A DNA stretch of 64,000 nucleotides from DATLFA01 sp039934635 (GCA_039934635.1 JBDTLT010000005.1:24412-88411); one strand, 5' to 3'. Positions 50,901 through 59,514 are shown, counted from the first letter of the stretch. A program made the numbers and translations. The notes: a model not told the origin generated them from the letters alone.

Positions 50901-50939
50901 CGCAATCACAACGGAGATTGAATCGGGATCTGGGCTCAT
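47916..50939 (-). CDS. Three-domain fusion: GT2 glycosyltransferase, methyltransferase, polysaccharide deacetylase
   Basis: The 1,007-residue protein begins with a GT2 domain (SISVVIAARNAASTIEQTLISVFRQTSACWEIIVVDDGSTDDTT, LFLDADD, about 1-220). A region of unclear fold follows to about 510. About 515-700 is a NodS-like methyltransferase (WESIFDVPDPWGYTNNYEQLKYTQTL, ALELACAEGHFTMRLA). About 750-1007 is a NodB-type deacetylase with LTFDDGYED, HTRSH and AYPFGD. The three activities could build, methylate and deacetylate one glycan. Its upstream neighbour on the same strand ends 21 bases away. No signal peptide or membrane span is seen. Confidence 0.9.
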   Translation of the reverse strand: MSPDPDSISVVIAARNAASTIEQTLISVFRQTSACWEIIVVDDGSTDDTTRVVEKWAASDSRVQLIRQAPHGVSAARNRGLRAARFVWVLFLDADDRVESRYFEHALTKLSGSRFDGVRCGWAYESSTGVVQPMPYPAPAELANLFSVTARTCPFAIHACIVRRGLVIHVGGFDEDLVVGEDWDLWQRLARTGIRLGVIPDVQAIYVLRVNSASRRDFAREISDMARVVRRGHSTDERVRNPLSEWTHGAPSSGLAAAICDCVMWTFALAAGGPFDSVAKLLGSPELSPCPEFGPNELAYELFSTVPLGRGRVVAEWPSLWPSVESEIEAAIEAFFELRNAPRAARSVRRRLQRLVATTIEEPAAVRIGHTLTQLVDIAEPPRTINVPDGVEQLVLRVARGSDVIGFATVAVLDSTVTGQEIVDAIRRQLATQLVRRALKQPGDLRRLALTVNSRVARDAVNLLLDLPARRGAGGREMIKRFARAAASGSRIAPLSVGGGDAAIVGDNAPVSGDQAFWESIFDVPDPWGYTNNYEQLKYTQTLSLIEGMRIDRALELACAEGHFTMRLAPHVGHLVAADISATALERAALRCVDHTNVEYQQLDLRNGALPQDLDLIMCSEVLYYLEPQEVSDLAGRIRDALRPDGVLVMAHAQVLTDQTTDTGFDWGHPYGAKGLGEIFAGTSGLRFCRELRSDLYRIQLFERTDPESGPGEAPQVAYIPYAQPLEPQVSRMVVWGGMHADRDQVWRHEVTDRLPILMYHSVAVSGAPALERYRIHPDRLEEQLQYLRQNAYYGITLEQWAHHLATRRAPNGRAVMLTFDDGYEDFYTNAWPLLEAYKFPATVFLVSELVGKSSDWDSDLGEPMALLDWPTIRRLQENGIEFGSHTRSHRALTTMAPREALADERAARQTFGREIGRSITSLAYPFGDVDEVTRQAMRAAGYRIGLETSSGFATVWDDPMAIPRIEVAGSDDLAAFIGKLGSSTPRSALRIGLRHVRSTARRMRGG

Positions 50940-50960
50940 GGGCGATACTTTCCCACCATC

Positions 50961-53033
50961 TTACTGACTGCCCGACGGGCCGATCCGCGCCGTCGAGAGG
51001 TGATCGGTGACCCACTCGCGATACGCCGCTGACACATGAACGAAGCCGAGGTCGACGAGCTGGTCGACACCAACGTACCGCTGCGCGCTCGCGCGGTGTA
51101 GCGACAAGTCGAGGTCGTCGGCCAACACCGACCAGTACGCCCGGTACTCATGCGACGCACCGAGGCCATAGCGGCCGCTGCGTACCGCTTCCTCCGCTTT
51201 TTCGTAGAACGCTCGGTTGAACGGGTAATGCAGGAGCACGCAAGAAATGTCGGCTATACGGGCTTTTCGAACGTGGTGCCAAGCCACAAACGTCTCGATC
51301 TCGTCGTCGACGAAGATCAAGGCCGCTTTCGTCAGTAGGTTCTCCGACCCGAAGACGCTGCGCCGGATGCCGCCATGATGAGACTGCAACGTCGAGTCAG
51401 GACGAAGGTCGAACTCGTATGGTCGTTTCGAGATGTCAGTGATGTCGAAGTAGGGAAATATCGACCCGAGATCCGAGGGCTCGCTCGGGGTGCGAGCGAG
51501 CGGCTCCGCCGAGAACATGTCGAGCATCTGCACCACCACCGCGGTGTACCCATGGTGCGCGAGATAGCCCAGCAGCCCGCGCACATCGAGCCGGTCTGAC
51601 TGTGGGTAGTCGAACAGCTCATCGACATCGAGAAACACGTTCCATTTGCGATGGGAGTGTTTGCGCACCATGTAGCGCTTCATCAAGTTCTCGTGCGTTC
51701 GGTACGGGACAGAAGTGCGGAACACGCTGACGTCGTCCTGGGCGCGGAGGAACTCGATCGTGCCGTCGGTCGAACCGTTGTCGAGGAAGAGGAAGTGGGC
51801 GATTCCCAACCGGCGGTGATGGTCGAAGAACGACGGAAGGTAGAACTCCCCGTTGCGAACCGTGGTGATCGCCAGCAGGTCGTCAGGGTCGCGTTCGATC
51901 GCGCGGGGTCCGTGTACGTGGTGGATCCTCAGCGGCAGGATCGCCGCCCGAACCCGGTCGGCGATGTTCTCTTGCCACCACCGCGCGATCCGGCTGCGAG
52001 GGATGCTGGCTGCCGTGAGCGACGTCGCCATCGACGACCGTACCAATCGTCGAGCATCCGCGGTCGTGTCACTTGCCTCGACCACGCCGGCGTATAGCGC
52101 GCACAGTTCGGCGAACCGAGTCAGCGTCGGCGCTCCGCGCCTTCCCGGCGGCGACGTGGCGGTCCAGGCCAAGCCGCGCGCCGTCGGTCGCAAGACGAGA
52201 CCGAGCAGCCCACTGCGACGCCGGCCGACGAAACGACGAAGACCGCGTTCCGTCGCACCGGGGCCCGTGTGGAACACCACCTCGGGCTGGTCGGGATGGC
52301 GCGCGAGAAACCGAACTCGGTCGGCCCCTTGTTGGTGCATCACCCGCCAGCGGTCATCCGAGCTGGCGCCCGTAACGGTGCGGACCGCAGCGGAAGCATC
52401 GAACTCGATGACGACCCCCGCATCGAGCATGCGTACACCGACCTCGAGATCGGCCATCTCGACGCGGCGAAAGCCGTCGTCGAACGGGAACGACCGCAGG
52501 ACCTCGGTAGGGCCGGATGCATTACCGAACACGCAGTCGCGCGGATCGCGTATGAACCTGCTCTCGGCCAACCGACGGTCGCGGAGGTCGTACCACCAGT
52601 CGGCGTCGAAGGCCTCGGGGTCGGCCGACGGCAGGGCGCATGGGCCGATCAGGATCTGGCCGGCCGCCCGGTCGTGGGAACGGTGACGGTCGAGTGCATC
52701 GGAAGTCACGACGGTGCGCTCGTCCAACAACCAGACCACCTCGCCGGTTGCGGTGGAAATTCCATGATTCCGGGTGGCGGCGATGCCCCGCGGTGAAATT
52801 TCGCGCACTTCCACCGCGGTGGGGAACTCGCGCTCGCGCTCGACAAGGTACTTTTCGACACCCTCGACCGGCCCGTCGCGAACGACGAGAACGTCGATGT
52901 GCGTCGCGATGCCCGTCGTGAAAGACGAACGGATCGCCTGATCGATGGAGTCGAGCAACTGCTCCAGACCATCCGTGGCTCCGCACGAGCACACCACGAT
53001 CGTCATCGAGCTCGCTGAGCTCAATATCTGCAT
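50961..53033 (-). CDS. Two-domain glycosyltransferase (GT2 plus Glyco_tranf_2_4/GT92-like)
   Basis: The 690-residue product has an N-terminal GT-A domain (SMTIVVCSCGATDGLEQLLDSI, GIAATRNHGISTATGEVVWLLDERTVV; about 1-300), with DER in place of the usual DxD. A second domain from about 388 has LLAITTVRNGEFYLPSFFDHHRRLGIAHFLFLDNGSTDGTIEFL and NVFLDVDELFDYP with a DxD, as in Glyco_tranf_2_4/GT92-like enzymes. The first domain may be non-catalytic. ATG at 53033. It reads into the fusion gene downstream. Confidence 0.86.
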   Translation of the reverse strand: MQILSSASSMTIVVCSCGATDGLEQLLDSIDQAIRSSFTTGIATHIDVLVVRDGPVEGVEKYLVEREREFPTAVEVREISPRGIAATRNHGISTATGEVVWLLDERTVVTSDALDRHRSHDRAAGQILIGPCALPSADPEAFDADWWYDLRDRRLAESRFIRDPRDCVFGNASGPTEVLRSFPFDDGFRRVEMADLEVGVRMLDAGVVIEFDASAAVRTVTGASSDDRWRVMHQQGADRVRFLARHPDQPEVVFHTGPGATERGLRRFVGRRRSGLLGLVLRPTARGLAWTATSPPGRRGAPTLTRFAELCALYAGVVEASDTTADARRLVRSSMATSLTAASIPRSRIARWWQENIADRVRAAILPLRIHHVHGPRAIERDPDDLLAITTVRNGEFYLPSFFDHHRRLGIAHFLFLDNGSTDGTIEFLRAQDDVSVFRTSVPYRTHENLMKRYMVRKHSHRKWNVFLDVDELFDYPQSDRLDVRGLLGYLAHHGYTAVVVQMLDMFSAEPLARTPSEPSDLGSIFPYFDITDISKRPYEFDLRPDSTLQSHHGGIRRSVFGSENLLTKAALIFVDDEIETFVAWHHVRKARIADISCVLLHYPFNRAFYEKAEEAVRSGRYGLGASHEYRAYWSVLADDLDLSLHRASAQRYVGVDQLVDLGFVHVSAAYREWVTDHLSTARIGPSGSQ

Positions 53034-53051
53034 CCTGATAGTTTGCCCCGC

Positions 53052-53909
53052 GTGACCGAGGCCGCGACCCTTCCTTCGGTCAGCGTCGTCGTCGCCTTCT
53101 TCGACGAGGAGCCTTACCTGGCCACGGCGATCGACACTGTCCTTCGCCAGAGCGTCGTCGACTGGGAATTGTTGCTCGTCGATGACGGCTCCCGGGATGG
53201 GTCGGCAGCGATCGCCGACGCGGCGGCTGCCTCCGACCCGCGTGTGCGGGTGCTGCGCCATCCCGGCGGCGTCAACGCCGGGCTCCCCGCGAGTCGCAAC
53301 CTCGGCCTTGCCGCGGCGAGAGCCCGATATCTCTGCTACCTCGACGCAGACGACGCGTGGGTGCCGGAAAAGCTCGCCCGCCAGATGGCGATGATGGTTG
53401 CCAATCCATCCGCTGCCATTGTGTGCGGCGCGTCCTGGCGCCAGCCGATCGATCCTGGCGTTCCCGCACGGCTCGCAGTGGTGTCCCGACGCGCGCCGCG
53501 TCTCCTGCGACGCGGCCAGTTCCCCCGCCTGATGGTCCGAGGGGTCGTCCGTACGCCACCGCCGTCGGACGTGATGTATCGCACTCATGCGCTGCGCCAA
53601 GCCGGTGGTGTGCCTGCTGGCCCCAACATGCACGAGGACCAACGCACGTTCATCGCCGTGACGCTCCGTTCACGGGCCATGGTCTCCGCCGAGGCGTTGA
53701 CGATCTATACCGTTCGATCTGATTCGGTCTACGGGTCTCAGCTGAGCGACCCGATGCAGCAGGTTCGCCAACATGCGGTTTTCGAGGCGTGGGTCACCGC
53801 CTACGGTCTTCGCCAAGGCCCCTTCGGCCTAGCGCTCGTCGCGACCCTTCTCCTTCATCGCTTCCGGCGCGGGTTGACTCGCCGCATAAAGCTCGTCTTC
53901 GGGCGCTGA
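53052..53909 (+). CDS. GT2 glycosyltransferase
   Basis: The protein of about 285 residues has PSVSVVVAFFDEEPYLATAIDTVLRQSVVDWELLLVDDGSRDGSAAI and ASRNLGLAAARARYLCYLDADDAW (DxD), then a shorter C-terminal half with EDQRTFIAVTL. It starts at GTG 53052 or TTG 53043, only 9-18 bases from the divergent gene start at 53033, without a ribosome binding site. That suggests leaderless transcripts from a promoter inside the neighbour. Its end overlaps the next gene by 55 bases. Confidence 0.86.
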   Translation: MTEAATLPSVSVVVAFFDEEPYLATAIDTVLRQSVVDWELLLVDDGSRDGSAAIADAAAASDPRVRVLRHPGGVNAGLPASRNLGLAAARARYLCYLDADDAWVPEKLARQMAMMVANPSAAIVCGASWRQPIDPGVPARLAVVSRRAPRLLRRGQFPRLMVRGVVRTPPPSDVMYRTHALRQAGGVPAGPNMHEDQRTFIAVTLRSRAMVSAEALTIYTVRSDSVYGSQLSDPMQQVRQHAVFEAWVTAYGLRQGPFGLALVATLLLHRFRRGLTRRIKLVFGR

Positions 53910-55102
53910 GGCTGCGGCGCCTCTACCGCTACCCCGACCGCGTGCTGGCGGCGCGCCTCGACTCGCCGCACCGAACGGCCGTAGGCACCCGTCCAGCCCA
54001 CGACGAATCCAACGCCGAGGAGGGCACAGTGCCCGCGGCGGTAGCGCCCGGTACGGCGCGGGCCGCGAACGAAGTCGGCGACGAATCCGCGGATCGTCCA
54101 TCGAGACACGCCTCGGATGCGTGCACGGAAGTCGGGTCTCATCCGATACCACTTGTCGAGCACCGCCGCCCAGCCCTTTCCCCATGTGTAGTACTGGTAG
54201 CGCAGCTCGGACCATGTTTGGCGGTGTTCATGGAAGACAACGGCCGATGGCTCATAGATCACCCGGCCGGTGATCGCCATCCGAATCATCATGTCGAGGT
54301 CCCCGCCGCCCGGAAGCGGTCGGCCCGTGTCGAGCGCGTCGTCGAACGGACCGACGTCGGCGAGAGCGTGTCGTCGGAACGCCATGTTGCAACCCACGCC
54401 CATGCCCGGGCGGAACGGGAGGTCCGGACTGTCGGACTCGGAGAACCCCATCGCATGCCAGCCGAGCGAGAACCCGCTGGACCGCTCGAAGTCGACACGG
54501 GCGGGGGTGTCGAGACTCATAGCGAGCACCTGGCCGCTGACGGCCGAGGCTTCGGGATGGGCGGCAAAGGCGCGGGCCAGCGTGCGCAGCCAGAACTCAT
54601 CGACGACCACGTCGTCGTCGACGAAGGCGATGAGCTCGCCGCGACTTTCGCGGACCGCACGGTTACGCGCGAAGTCGAGCCCCGGAATCGGCTCGCGCTC
54701 GCATCGCGCTCCGCCGTCCTCCGCCGCCCGACGGGTGGCGTCGTCGCGTGAGTCGTTGTCGACGACGAGTAGATCGAGTTCGACCTCTTCGGCGGCGTTC
54801 GCGGCGGCGACGATGGACCGGAGACAACGCGCCAGCAGTTGGGGGCGGTTCCGGGTGCACACGGCGACGGTAATCCGCACGCGGCAGTCCGTCGGACCTG
54901 GCGGATCGTCATCGCGCATCGTCAGCTGTTCGACAACGAGGGCGATGCGCTCGGGTAGTGGTCCGTGGAAGAGACGCGATCCGACCGGAACCCCGGCTCG
55001 TCGGGCGACGACCAACGCGCCATCGACGGCACCGAGGCTGACGTCCTTGTCGCCGGCGGTTTCGAGATCGAGATCGACGACCCGATAGTCCACCGTAGCC
55101 AC
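53855..55102 (-). CDS. GT2 glycosyltransferase
   Basis: The protein of about 415 residues starts with an actinobacterial N-terminal region (VATVDYRVVDLDLETAGDKD) and then RITVAVCTRNRPQLLARCLRSIVAAANAAEEVELDLLVVDNDSRDDAT, RESRGELIAFVDDDVVVDEFW (DDD metal site), GCNMAFRRHALADVGPFDDALDTGRPLPGGGDLDMMIR. The GTG at 55102 or 55093 fits where homologs begin, and nothing upstream looks coding. The basic C-terminal tail (about 60 residues) is unusual. Part of the polysaccharide locus by position. Confidence 0.87.
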   Translation of the reverse strand: MATVDYRVVDLDLETAGDKDVSLGAVDGALVVARRAGVPVGSRLFHGPLPERIALVVEQLTMRDDDPPGPTDCRVRITVAVCTRNRPQLLARCLRSIVAAANAAEEVELDLLVVDNDSRDDATRRAAEDGGARCEREPIPGLDFARNRAVRESRGELIAFVDDDVVVDEFWLRTLARAFAAHPEASAVSGQVLAMSLDTPARVDFERSSGFSLGWHAMGFSESDSPDLPFRPGMGVGCNMAFRRHALADVGPFDDALDTGRPLPGGGDLDMMIRMAITGRVIYEPSAVVFHEHRQTWSELRYQYYTWGKGWAAVLDKWYRMRPDFRARIRGVSRWTIRGFVADFVRGPRRTGRYRRGHCALLGVGFVVGWTGAYGRSVRRVEARRQHAVGVAVEAPQPQRPKTSFMRRVNPRRKR

Positions 55103-55148
55103 GAGCAGCAACGGTACCTGACGAGCGCTGTCCCAAGAGTCCTCGCGG

Positions 55149-56291
55149 TTATGCCGGGCTCGCGCCGAAGGAGTCGTAGGACTCACCGGTTTCGTCGGCG
55201 CGACGGCGTCCCGCCGCGTGTTGGTATTCGGACATACCGCCGGGTTCCCACGGGGTAACCGAACCGGCGGCGATCGCGTAGGGCGATTTGCCCACGACAC
55301 CGAGACGGTCGCGTGCGTCTTCCACCGGGAGTTCGGCATAGCTGAACCAATCGACCGACAGAAAGTCGATGCTGTGGTTGCTCGCGGCCGACAGCGCGCC
55401 GCGCCGCATCGCGTCGGCAAGGCGGGCCGCCATGCCTTCATGGGAGAGATGCCCACGGTCATACTCGAAGAGCCCCATCCCGGCCGCGGCGTAGCCGGTT
55501 TCGAACAAGCTCACGATCTGCGCCAGAAGGGAGAAGGCCCGCGGATCGTCGTTGGCGCGCGCGATGAACGCAAACACTTCGATCTCTGATTCGACCGTCG
55601 AACCGTAGTCGGCGAGCACGTGCACCCAGTCGTGTTGTGCCAGCAGCGGCGGCGCGCTGCCCGTCTGGCCCGGGAACGCGAAACCGCGAGCGTCGTAGAA
55701 CCGCGACACGCCGCGGCCGAGTGTGCCCTCCGGAAGATCTCGCAGCGATTGCCACCGCTGCGCGAGCGCGGCGTCGCGCACGCACTGCTCCCATGCGTCG
55801 TTCAGCTCACGAGAGCTGTGCAGCGCGCCGCTGCGCGCCGGGTCCCATGTCGCCATGTATCCGCTGCGCTGGAAGTCGACGAGCGCGAGCCCGAAGCTGC
55901 CGCGTGCGAACCGGTGTGCCACTCGCAACATGTCATTGCTGACCCCGAGCTCGTCGGCGTAGCGATCGATGCGGTCGACAACCGTTTCCGGCAACGGGTT
56001 CAGTACGAGTGCGGACAGCAGCATGAACTGCACCATGCGCGAACGAAACAGCTCGTTTCGTCCTCGCATCGCCGAGGCGAATTCTTCGGGCCCGAGTCGC
56101 GGGACGGCCACCACGGGCACGGCGAAACCCGTCATCGAATCGGTGATCGCTTCGATCATCATGCGCTGCAGGCTCGTCAGACCAACGGCCGCTGCGGTTG
56201 CACCGGCGACGCCGCCGGCGATGATTCGAGATTCGGCGGCGTCCGGCGGACCGATCTTTTCTTGTCCGACGTCTGGGAACGGAATGGGCAT
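55149..56291 (-). CDS. Coq4-like protein with HDxxHx11E motif
   Basis: The 380-residue protein carries LPEGTLGRGVSRFYDARGF (about 186-204) and QHDWVHVLADYGSTVESEIEVFAFIA: His220, Asp221, His224 and Glu236 form exactly the HDxxH-x11-E metal motif of Coq4. Coq4 helps ubiquinone synthesis in eukaryotes and some bacteria, but actinobacteria use menaquinone, so the role here is unclear. The N-terminal 140 residues lie outside the usual Coq4 core. It diverges from the GH15 gene. No quinone-pathway gene adjoins it. Confidence 0.78.
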   Translation of the reverse strand: MPIPFPDVGQEKIGPPDAAESRIIAGGVAGATAAAVGLTSLQRMMIEAITDSMTGFAVPVVAVPRLGPEEFASAMRGRNELFRSRMVQFMLLSALVLNPLPETVVDRIDRYADELGVSNDMLRVAHRFARGSFGLALVDFQRSGYMATWDPARSGALHSSRELNDAWEQCVRDAALAQRWQSLRDLPEGTLGRGVSRFYDARGFAFPGQTGSAPPLLAQHDWVHVLADYGSTVESEIEVFAFIARANDDPRAFSLLAQIVSLFETGYAAAGMGLFEYDRGHLSHEGMAARLADAMRRGALSAASNHSIDFLSVDWFSYAELPVEDARDRLGVVGKSPYAIAAGSVTPWEPGGMSEYQHAAGRRRADETGESYDSFGASPA

Positions 56292-56408
56292 GTCTCATCT
56301 TACGGAGATCGGCGATTGCGGCACCGCGCGGGCGTGGTTGGCCCGTCCGGAGTGATTGAATGGAGGTTCGGTCATGGGGATGTGAACCTCTAGCCAAGAG
56401 AGGACACC

Positions 56409-58235
56409 GTGAGCGGAGTTCCGATCGGCGACTACGCATTGTTGTCCGACCGGCATTCGGCCGCGCTGGTGAGCCGCGACGGCTCGATCGACTGGCTCTG
56501 TATGCCGCGTTTCGACAGCGGATCGGTGTTCGCCCGCTTGCTGGGTGACGAAGCCGGTCACTGGTCGATCGCGGCGGTCGGCGCAACTGAAGTGTCGCGC
56601 CGTTACGTCGATCAAACGATGGTGATCGAGACGACGTTTCGCACGCCCACCGGTGTCCTCACCCTCGTCGACGCGCTGGCGACCGGCGAAGGAAATCAAG
56701 GTCATGAACTCGGGCATGGTTCGCCTCACGTTCTGCTGCGCCTCGCGACGTGCATTGTGGGCGAAGTGGAGATCGAAGTCGAATACGCGCCTCGGCCGGA
56801 GTACGGCTTGATCTATCCGTTGCTTTCGGCGGTCGAGGGTGGTGTACGCGCGACCGGCGGGGCCGACGTGCTGGTGCTGTCGAGTGCGCTGTCGATCGAC
56901 ATCGCCCATTCGACTGCGCGCGGTAGTGCCGCATTGGTGAGCGGCGAGAGTCTCGGATTCGCGTTGCATCACAGTGCAAGCGATCGACGCGACGACGCCC
57001 GGATCTGGAGCCAACCCGAGATAGCCGACCGGCTCGAGGGCACGATCGCCGCGTGGGAATCGTGGGCGGCGCTGCATCAATCGTACGAGGGGCCGTGGCG
57101 CGAGCTCGTCCATCAGAGCGGCCGTGTACTGCAAGCGTTGTCGTTTGAGCCGACGGGCGCGATCTGCGCGGCGGCAACGACGTCGTTGCCCGAACTCGTG
57201 GGCGGGAGCCGCAATTGGGACTATCGGTACTCGTGGGTACGCGATGCGAGTTTCACGATCGAGGCGCTCTGGGTTGCTGCGTGTCCCGACGAAGTGAACG
57301 AGTTCTTCGACTACATGACGACATCGGCCGCCGCATCGATTGGACGCGGTGACGACCTCCAGATCATGTTCGGAATCGGCGGAGAGCACGACCTCTCGGA
57401 GCGAGAGCTGCCGCACTTGCCGGGGTGGCGCAACAGCGTGCCCGTGCGGGTGGGCAACGGTGCGTGGAACCAGCGGCAGCTCGACGTATACGGCGAACTC
57501 CTCAACACGGTCTACCGACTCTCTGATCAGTTCACCGATCTTGCGCCCCACACGAAGACGTTCTTCGTCAATCTGGCCGACGCTGCGGCGCGCCGGTGGA
57601 CCGAGCTCGATCACGGAATCTGGGAGGTGCGGGGGGAACCGCGTGACTTTGTGTATTCGAAGCTCATGTGTTGGGTTGCGCTCGAACGCGCCGTCGCGCT
57701 CGCCGATCGACTCGACGCGCGCAATCACGTCGATGAATGGGAGCGTGTCCGCGGTGAGATCCACGATGCGATAGTGACCAAGGGTTGGAGTGACCGCGCC
57801 AACGCGTTCACCCAGTCGTTCGGGTCCGACGATCTCGACGCATCGAATCTCACGATGGCGCTCGTCGGTTTTCTACCGGCCGACGATCCCCGCTTGCTGG
57901 CGACGATCGACGCCACCGAGCAGCGACTCACCGACGAGCGCGGTCTGGTCTACCGCTACCGATCGCCCGATGGACTCGAAGGCGAAGAAGGAACGTTCCT
58001 CGTGTGCACCTTCTGGTTGGCACACGCGTTGGCACTCACCGACCAGCCCGAGAGGGCGCGCGCGGTTTTCGAGCGGGCCGTCGGCTACGTCAACGACGTC
58101 GGGTTGCTCTCCGAAGAGGTGGACAGCGAGACCGGTGAACTGCTCGGCAACTTCCCCCAGGCCTTCAGCCACATCGGTCTTGTGAACGCGGCGTGGGCGA
58201 TTTCGGAAGCCGAACGTCGCCGAGACGCCTCATGA
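56409..58235 (+). CDS. GH15 family glucoamylase/trehalase-like
   Basis: The 608-residue protein has the prokaryotic GH15 pattern: IGDYALLSDRHSAALVSRDGSIDWLCMPRFDS at the N-terminus, GGSRNWDYRYSWVRDASFTIEAL with catalytic-region residues, and EEGTFLVCTFWLAHALALTDQPERARAVFERAVGYVNDVGLLSEEVDSETGELLGNFPQAFSHIGLVNAA with the second catalytic Glu. Such enzymes hydrolyse alpha-glucans or trehalose in the cytoplasm. GAGAGG precedes the GTG. Its end overlaps the convergent isochorismatase-like gene by six bases. Confidence 0.93.
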   Translation: MSGVPIGDYALLSDRHSAALVSRDGSIDWLCMPRFDSGSVFARLLGDEAGHWSIAAVGATEVSRRYVDQTMVIETTFRTPTGVLTLVDALATGEGNQGHELGHGSPHVLLRLATCIVGEVEIEVEYAPRPEYGLIYPLLSAVEGGVRATGGADVLVLSSALSIDIAHSTARGSAALVSGESLGFALHHSASDRRDDARIWSQPEIADRLEGTIAAWESWAALHQSYEGPWRELVHQSGRVLQALSFEPTGAICAAATTSLPELVGGSRNWDYRYSWVRDASFTIEALWVAACPDEVNEFFDYMTTSAAASIGRGDDLQIMFGIGGEHDLSERELPHLPGWRNSVPVRVGNGAWNQRQLDVYGELLNTVYRLSDQFTDLAPHTKTFFVNLADAAARRWTELDHGIWEVRGEPRDFVYSKLMCWVALERAVALADRLDARNHVDEWERVRGEIHDAIVTKGWSDRANAFTQSFGSDDLDASNLTMALVGFLPADDPRLLATIDATEQRLTDERGLVYRYRSPDGLEGEEGTFLVCTFWLAHALALTDQPERARAVFERAVGYVNDVGLLSEEVDSETGELLGNFPQAFSHIGLVNAAWAISEAERRRDAS

Positions 58236-58898
58236 ATGGTGAGTACGAGAGAGGGCGTCCGCAAGCCGTGACGAGTCGGTGAGGTCTCCGGGGAGCAGCA
58301 TGCGCTCGAAGGAAGCGCACGCTGCCTGTACCAACTCGAGCGTCGCGTCACCGATGCAATCTGCCGGCACCACGACGAAGAAATCGTGCTCGATTGCGTC
58401 TCGCACCGTTGATTCGACACACCCGGTAGCGGCGACGCCGGACACGATGAGCGTCTCGACGCGCAGGGTGTGGAGCAGATCGACGAGATTCGTACCGACG
58501 AACGCGGAGCGACGGTACTTGCGCAGCAAGATGTCGCCAGAGGTGGCGGTGATCTCGTCGTGGAGCTGCCAACCCCACGTGCCCTCGATGCAGTGGACCG
58601 GCTCGAAATTCGGATAGCGGAGGTTGTCCGCGATCCAGCGTGGTGATGCGTACGCGCCCTCGGAATGCTGAGTGACGAGTGTGTAGATCACGGGTATCCC
58701 ATGCTGTCGGGCGAGCGAGACCAGTCGCGCGTTCGCGGGAACGACACGGCTGATGTACGACACGTCCATCGACTTCGCGCAATGGCCGGCCGGATGAACG
58801 AAGTCGCGCTGCAGATCTACGACGACGAGTGCGGTGCCGCGCGCCAGTCGCTCTTCATGCGTTTCCGGAATGTTGTGCCCGAAGTATTCGAACGCCAT
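58230..58898 (-). CDS. Isochorismatase-like cysteine hydrolase
   Basis: The 222-residue protein has GTALVVVDLQRDFVHPAGH with the catalytic Asp, LLRKYRRSAFVGTNLVDLL with the Lys, and VSGVAATGCVESTVRDAIEHDF with the nucleophilic Cys. The Asp-Lys-Cys triad and cis peptide turn (GVAATGC) define the isochorismatase/nicotinamidase superfamily; the substrate is open. GGGAGGG precedes the ATG. It follows the TetR gene by 33 bases on the same strand and is probably part of that regulator's operon. Confidence 0.9.
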   Translation of the reverse strand: MAFEYFGHNIPETHEERLARGTALVVVDLQRDFVHPAGHCAKSMDVSYISRVVPANARLVSLARQHGIPVIYTLVTQHSEGAYASPRWIADNLRYPNFEPVHCIEGTWGWQLHDEITATSGDILLRKYRRSAFVGTNLVDLLHTLRVETLIVSGVAATGCVESTVRDAIEHDFFVVVPADCIGDATLELVQAACASFERMLLPGDLTDSSRLADALSRTHHS

Positions 58899-58931
58899 GT
58901 CTTACCCTCCCGGCCGAGACCCTTTCCGCCA

Positions 58932-59513
58932 CTACGACGCCACTAACTGACCGAGGATCGCCGCGAGGCGCTGCTCCACTTGATGCCGCGCTCGTGCCTT
59001 GTGCCCGAACGCAGCGAGGAGTTGATCTCCGAACACCGTCCAACCGTAGATCAGTGCAAACGCGGCGAGTAGGTGGAGTTCTTGTTCTTCATCGGCGGCG
59101 AGTCCGCGCAGCGCGTTGATCGTCGGGTATTGGGTTTGAAACTGTTCGAGCGGTGCGTTCTCGAGAAGCAGCCAGGCCAACATCTTGATGTACTGCGCGC
59201 CGTCGGCGTCATGCCCGAAGATCTGTTGCACCGTGCCGGCCAGGTCGGTCGAGCGCCGGGCGAGCCCTGCGCCGGCGTTCGCGTGCGACTCGAGCACGGC
59301 GCGTATGAGGGCGTCCTTGTTGCCGAAGTGGCGGTGGATGAGACCGAGGTTGACGTTGGCGTCGGCGGCGATGTCGCGCAGTGATGCCGCCGTGCCGTGG
59401 CGGGCGAAGTGGCGCCCGGCCGCGGCGAGTATGGCGGCGCGGACTTCGTCGCTTCCCGACGGTTTGGGGCTGGGCTTGCTGGTGCGGGCGGTGCGGGCGT
59501 TCACACTTGACAA
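58932..59513 (-). CDS. TetR family transcriptional regulator
   Basis: The 193-residue regulator has VRAAILAAAGRHFARHGTAASLRDIAADANVNLGLIHRHFGNKDALIRAVL, a clear TetR_N domain, then a helical sensor domain. It starts at TTG 59513 or GTG 59504, right beside tandem palindromes (59515-59551). It diverges from a pair of dioxygenase genes whose first start codon lies inside the second palindrome. Repression of both directions is the natural reading. Confidence 0.9.
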   Translation of the reverse strand: MSSVNARTARTSKPSPKPSGSDEVRAAILAAAGRHFARHGTAASLRDIAADANVNLGLIHRHFGNKDALIRAVLESHANAGAGLARRSTDLAGTVQQIFGHDADGAQYIKMLAWLLLENAPLEQFQTQYPTINALRGLAADEEQELHLLAAFALIYGWTVFGDQLLAAFGHKARARHQVEQRLAAILGQLVAS

Positions 59514-59514
59514 A

